In this document: piece by piece, positions 53,425 to 56,364 of the stretch | Layout: each line of letters starts with the position of its first letter | How positions within the stretch are numbered: position 1 is the stretch's first letter | Source of the DNA: Bacteroidales bacterium | GTDB lineage: Bacteria; Bacteroidota; Bacteroidia; Bacteroidales; F082 | Direction of reading: 5' to 3' | Assembly (NCBI GenBank): GCA_017427985.1 | Contig: JAFRRS010000020.1 | Span: forward strand, 1-56,364 | DNA: 56,364 nt | Notes under the pieces: generated by a model | The model's input: the letters and a program-made list of their open reading frames with translations, nothing else | The model's database searches: none | Told to the model about the DNA's origin: nothing | Program-made: the position numbers and the translations under genes

Positions 53425-55212
53425 TTACTTGTCTATTGTCGCCAAAAACTCCTCGTTTGATATTGTTTTTGAGATTCTGTCTTTCAAGAATTCCATTGCT
53501 TCCACAGGTGTCATGTCGGCGAAATGGTTACGCAACGCCCACACGCGTGCCAGTGTGCGTTCGTCGACGAGAAGGTCGTCGCGGCGTGTGCCTGATGCCA
53601 CGATGTCGATGGCAGGGTAGATGCGCTTGTTCGACAGACGGCGGTCGAGTTGGAGCTCCATGTTACCGGTTCCCTTGAATTCCTCGAAGATGACCTCGTC
53701 CATCTTTGAGCCAGTGTCGATGAGGGCTGTGGCGAGAATCGTGAGTGAGCCTCCGCCTTCGATGTTACGCGCGGCACCGAAGAAACGTTTCGGTTTCTGC
53801 AATGCGTTGGCCTCCACACCACCAGAAAGCACCTTTCCTGATGCAGGGGACACTGTGTTGTAAGCTCGTGCCAGACGTGTGATGGAGTCAAGGAGGATTA
53901 CTACGTCGTGACCGCATTCGGTGAGACGTTTTGCCTTTTCGAGAACGATGTTGGCAATCTTCACGTGTTTGTCGGCAGGCTCGTCGAATGTTGATGAGAT
54001 GACTTCCGCTTTCACGCTGCGTGCCATGTCAGTGACCTCTTCAGGACGCTCGTCGATTAATAATATAATAAGGTATACCTCAGGGTGGTTTGCCGCTATG
54101 GCGTTGGCCACTTCTTTGAGCAACACCGTCTTACCAGTCTTAGGCTGTGCCACTATGAGACCGCGCTGGCCTTTGCCGATAGGGGCGAAGAGGTCCATGA
54201 TACGAGTCGACACCGTGCCGCCTTTGTGTCCTGTGAGCTTGAATTTCTCGTCAGGGAACAGCGGGGTGAGGAAGTCAAACGGGATGCGGTCTCTCACCTC
54301 GTCAGGGTTGCGTCCGTTGATTTTGTCGACCTTAACCAATGGGAAATACTTCTCGCCGTTCTTTGGCGGGCGTATCATTCCGAGGATGGTGTCGCCGGTC
54401 TTGAGACCGAACAGTTTTATCTGTGACTGTGACACGTAGATGTCATCAGGTGAGTTCAGGTAGTTGTAGTCGGCTGAGCGCATGAAGCCGTAGCCGTCAG
54501 GCATTATCTCGAGAACGCCTTCCGCCTGCACCACGCCGTCGAACTCCGAAATCAGCTCGTCACGCTTTGGAGGCATCTGCGGCTGCTGGTTGTTCTGCTG
54601 GATGTGCTGTGGCTCGTAGTTGTTCTGAGGCACAGTCTGTTCCTCTCTATGTCTCTCATTATTAACGACTTCGTAAGTGGCTTGTCTCTCTTCCAACATC
54701 GGCATAACCTCTTCTGCGACGCTAATCACCTCGTTTTCAGGCTCTTCCTCGTTGTTTTCGTTAAGAATCTCGTTGGCTACGTCGACCACTGAATGTGGGT
54801 GAGTTGTTTGTTTCGGTTTTGGATATGAGACGTGATAAGTCCTTTCATTTTCAACGCTGTTGTCGAATGTCGTCTTGATGACGTCGGCGCGTTTTCCAAT
54901 CCTTGGGCGTCTGCCACGTTTTGGTGCTTCCGGCGTTTCTTCCATGACAGCTTCGGTGACTTCGGCTGCAAGGGCAGGGGCGGCTTCAGGCTCTGGCGTT
55001 TCCGCTGCCACGGTCTCAACTTTCTTCTTTCTTCCCGGTCTGCCTTTGGGTTTCTCAACAATCACTGCGGTTTCCGAAGTGTTTGATTGCTTCTCGATAA
55101 TGCTGTACACAAGGTTTTCTTTTGGTACACTGACATTCTCCACACCAAGCTTTAATGCAATTTCTTTCAGCTCGACTAAAGACTTGTCGTTAAGTTCAAA
55201 AATATCGTACAT
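53425..55212 (-). CDS. rho: transcription termination factor Rho with long disordered insertion
   Basis: A 595-residue hexameric helicase. The N-terminal Rho_N domain (about 1-40) is separated from the RNA-binding domain (about 225-300, [20 protein letters not shown]) by about 180 residues of low complexity rich in Glu, Pro, Ala, Gln and Asn, with basic [11 protein letters not shown] and [12 protein letters not shown] patches. The ATPase core has [37 protein letters not shown] and [20 protein letters not shown]. Insertions of this kind are known in Bacteroidota Rho; in B. thetaiotaomicron one is reported to drive phase separation. The gene has its own promoter and a leader of about 110 nt. 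Confidence 0.98.
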   Translation of the reverse strand: MYDIFELNDKSLVELKEIALKLGVENVSVPKENLVYSIIEKQSNTSETAVIVEKPKGRPGRKKKVETVAAETPEPEAAPALAAEVTEAVMEETPEAPKRGRRPRIGKRADVIKTTFDNSVENERTYHVSYPKPKQTTHPHSVVDVANEILNENNEEEPENEVISVAEEVMPMLEERQATYEVVNNERHREEQTVPQNNYEPQHIQQNNQQPQMPPKRDELISEFDGVVQAEGVLEIMPDGYGFMRSADYNYLNSPDDIYVSQSQIKLFGLKTGDTILGMIRPPKNGEKYFPLVKVDKINGRNPDEVRDRIPFDFLTPLFPDEKFKLTGHKGGTVSTRIMDLFAPIGKGQRGLIVAQPKTGKTVLLKEVANAIAANHPEVYLIILLIDERPEEVTDMARSVKAEVISSTFDEPADKHVKIANIVLEKAKRLTECGHDVVILLDSITRLARAYNTVSPASGKVLSGGVEANALQKPKRFFGAARNIEGGGSLTILATALIDTGSKMDEVIFEEFKGTGNMELQLDRRLSNKRIYPAIDIVASGTRRDDLLVDERTLARVWALRNHFADMTPVEAMEFLKDRISKTISNEEFLATIDK

Positions 55213-55331
55213 AAAATCAAATTTGTTCTTTTTGACAAAATTTATTGGAACTTTTTTGAATTAATTGTTCTGAACAGAAATGTTCACTTTCAATGGAACA
55301 ATAACTTTTGGTCAATGTTCATTTGACACCG

Positions 55332-55361
55332 CAAAAATAATCAAATATTTATTATCTGCAA
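55332..55361 (-). promoter_or_regulatory. rho promoter
   Basis: Minus strand: TTG (55361-55359), 19-nt spacer, TATTTTTG (55339-55332). The leader that follows contains AATGTTCA twice on the plus strand (55279-55286 and 55314-55321) and a GTTC-T-GAAC dyad (55267-55275), which might be regulatory. Confidence 0.75.
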
Positions 55362-55396
55362 CAAAAAATTTATTAATTTTGCCAAAAATTTACGAA

Positions 55397-55867
55397 ATGA
55401 TACAAAGAAAGCAAACTTTATTCATGTTTTTGTCCGCGATTCTCAGCGGATTATTGTTCGTGTTGCCACTCGCTACATTCACTTTCGGCAGCAATATCAA
55501 TGTAGGCTTTTCTATTTTAGGTGTTGATATAGTGGAGGAGTTGGAGGGATTTTTCAGCAGCAGCTACACTTGGCCGCTTGTCGCCATCACGATTTTAATG
55601 ACATTGACCCCGGTTTTTACGGCTTTGCGTTACAAACATCGAGTGCAGCAGGTCAGATTCAGCCAGCTGAACATGCTTTTCAACATGGTTTTCGTCGGAC
55701 TTGTGCTTCTTTACTATGTCTCCGACATTCAGAAAATAATTCCTTCAGAGCCACAATATAAAATAGGTGTGTTTATACCTCTTATTAATATGGTTCTTGA
55801 ATATTTCGCCATCCGCGGAGTGAAGAAAGACATCGAACTGCTCAAATCAGTTGACCGCCTTCGCTAA
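55397..55867 (+). CDS. DUF4293 membrane protein
   Basis: A 156-residue protein with four membrane segments (about 8-26, 56-75, 86-110 and 120-140). The start MIQRKQTLFMFLSAILSGLL and the C-terminal NMVLEYFAIRGVKKDIELLKSVDRLR match the DUF4293 family common in Bacteroidota, with no known function. Sequence upstream of the ATG at 55397 is open but includes the promoter region (TAATTTTG at 55374-55381), so it is excluded. Confidence 0.88.
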   Translation: MIQRKQTLFMFLSAILSGLLFVLPLATFTFGSNINVGFSILGVDIVEELEGFFSSSYTWPLVAITILMTLTPVFTALRYKHRVQQVRFSQLNMLFNMVFVGLVLLYYVSDIQKIIPSEPQYKIGVFIPLINMVLEYFAIRGVKKDIELLKSVDRLR

Positions 55868-55875
55868 CGAACATA

Positions 55876-55966
55876 CACATTCTGCGAAGCAGCACATTTT
55901 GCGAAGCAGCACATTTTGCGAAGCAGCACATTTTGCGAAGCAACACATTCTGCGAAGCAGCACATT
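55876..55966. repeat. 17-bp tandem repeat, about 5.3 units
   Basis: Units CACATTTTGCGAAGCAG start at 55876, 55893, 55910, 55927 and 55944, with single T/C or G/A changes, and a partial unit at 55961. The array fills the gap between the convergent DUF4293 and phosphoesterase genes and ends on the latter's stop codon. A GCGAAGC sequence also occurs once elsewhere (near 31474). Confidence 0.95.
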
Positions 55967-56364
55967 ATTTCCGTGCTTTCTCGTAAACTTCCATTTTCTC
56001 GATTCTGTTTCCATCGATTTGGAACCGCACCATCGTGATTATTCTGTGAAATCCGCTGTTTCCTGCTGCTCCCGGGTTGATGTGGAGGAGGTTGAGGCTG
56101 TGGTCGTTCATCACCTTTAAAATATGTGAGTGACCGCTAATGAAAATGTTCGGTTTCTCTTTGATTATCAGTTCCTTGATTCCAGGTTCATAATGGTTGG
56201 GGTAGCCGCCGATGTGCGTCATCATCACTTTCACGTTCTCAACCGTGAAGATGTTGATTTTCGGAAACATCAGACGTATCTTTTGGTCGTCGATATTGCC
56301 GTAGACAGCCCTTAGGGGCTTGAATGACGACAAAGTGTCGGCGACATCGGCTCCGCCGATGTCG
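55965..56364 (-). CDS. YfcE/MJ0936-type metallophosphoesterase (3' part)
   Basis: The reading frame is open to the window edge, so the N-terminal metal ligands are outside. Visible sequence: ADVADTLSSFKPLRAVYGNIDD (Asn ligand in YGNID), MMTHIGGYPN (a His ligand), IFISGHSHI (GHSH, two His ligands) and LLHINPGAAG. This order is typical of the YfcE-like phosphodiesterases. The substrate is unknown. It converges on the DUF4293 gene with the tandem repeat between them. Confidence 0.9.
   Translation of the reverse strand, partial: DIGGADVADTLSSFKPLRAVYGNIDDQKIRLMFPKINIFTVENVKVMMTHIGGYPNHYEPGIKELIIKEKPNIFISGHSHILKVMNDHSLNLLHINPGAAGNSGFHRIITMVRFQIDGNRIEKMEVYEKARK

Noticed and set aside
55876..55966. 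CRISPR array
   Set aside because: The 17-bp units are directly adjacent with no unique spacers, and no cas genes are present.

Overview
The window reads as chromosome of an anaerobic Bacteroidales bacterium (phylum Bacteroidota). Evidence: the left edge is the 5' quarter of a 16S rRNA gene of Bacteroidota type on the minus strand; promoters repeatedly fit the phylum's TTG-N19/20-TAnnTTTG consensus; genes mostly lack a Shine-Dalgarno sequence; a protein carries a type IX secretion (T9SS) sorting domain; Rho has the long disordered insertion seen in this phylum; and lipoproteins are numerous. No prophage, transposase, CRISPR array or tRNA was found.

Layout. 1-875: 16S 5' part, leader, rRNA promoter and a long hairpin. 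876-2583: an AlbA_2-domain regulator and an XRE regulator divided by AT-rich DNA. 2682-6482: NrnA-type DHH phosphoesterase followed by three FKBP-like lipoproteins. 6457-11388 (minus): Wzx flippase, two Wzz-like chain-length proteins and a Wzy/WaaL-type membrane protein, without glycosyltransferases. 11483-24569: housekeeping genes including a RelA/SpoT homologue with a ruined hydrolase site, a cysteine desulfidase-like protein, TPR proteins, LolD, endonuclease III, RecA, a phosphohexomutase, a DUF3078 protein and a DUF1963 protein. 24566-31458: UvrA, then an ECF sigma factor, a 43-residue protein, a Gre-Nudix fusion and a SulP transporter. 31512-31955: a candidate small RNA and a small membrane protein.

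32204-42390 is a lysine-fermentation operon: CoA-transferase alpha subunit, kal, kce, kdd, kamA, a two-TM protein, kamB, kamC and kamD. Lysine 2,3-aminomutase (KamA) and lysine 5,6-aminomutase (KamD plus KamE) would make 3,5-diaminohexanoate, Kdd oxidises it, Kce cleaves the product with acetyl-CoA to acetoacetate and 3-aminobutyryl-CoA, and Kal removes ammonia to give crotonyl-CoA. Two obligatory partners are missing here: KamE (B12/PLP subunit) and the CoA-transferase beta subunit. The operon is interrupted between kamC and kamD by a T9SS cargo gene and a truncated DUF1016 gene flanked by a 40-bp duplication of the kamD start, and it ends abruptly in a prolyl oligopeptidase gene.

42390-50124 holds that peptidase and a tripartite RND efflux system. 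50162-56364 holds a Na/Pi cotransporter-like protein, then (minus) rho, an M64 peptidase homologue lacking its catalytic Glu and an XRE regulator, then a DUF4293 protein, a 17-bp tandem repeat and a truncated YfcE-type phosphoesterase.

Most unusual observations: the rearranged kam operon; three related palindromes embedded in frame in the Gre-Nudix gene; an 18-bp perfect palindrome touching the -7 box of the lysine operon; structured leaders on recA and on the sigma factor; and a candidate small RNA with its own promoter and terminator.
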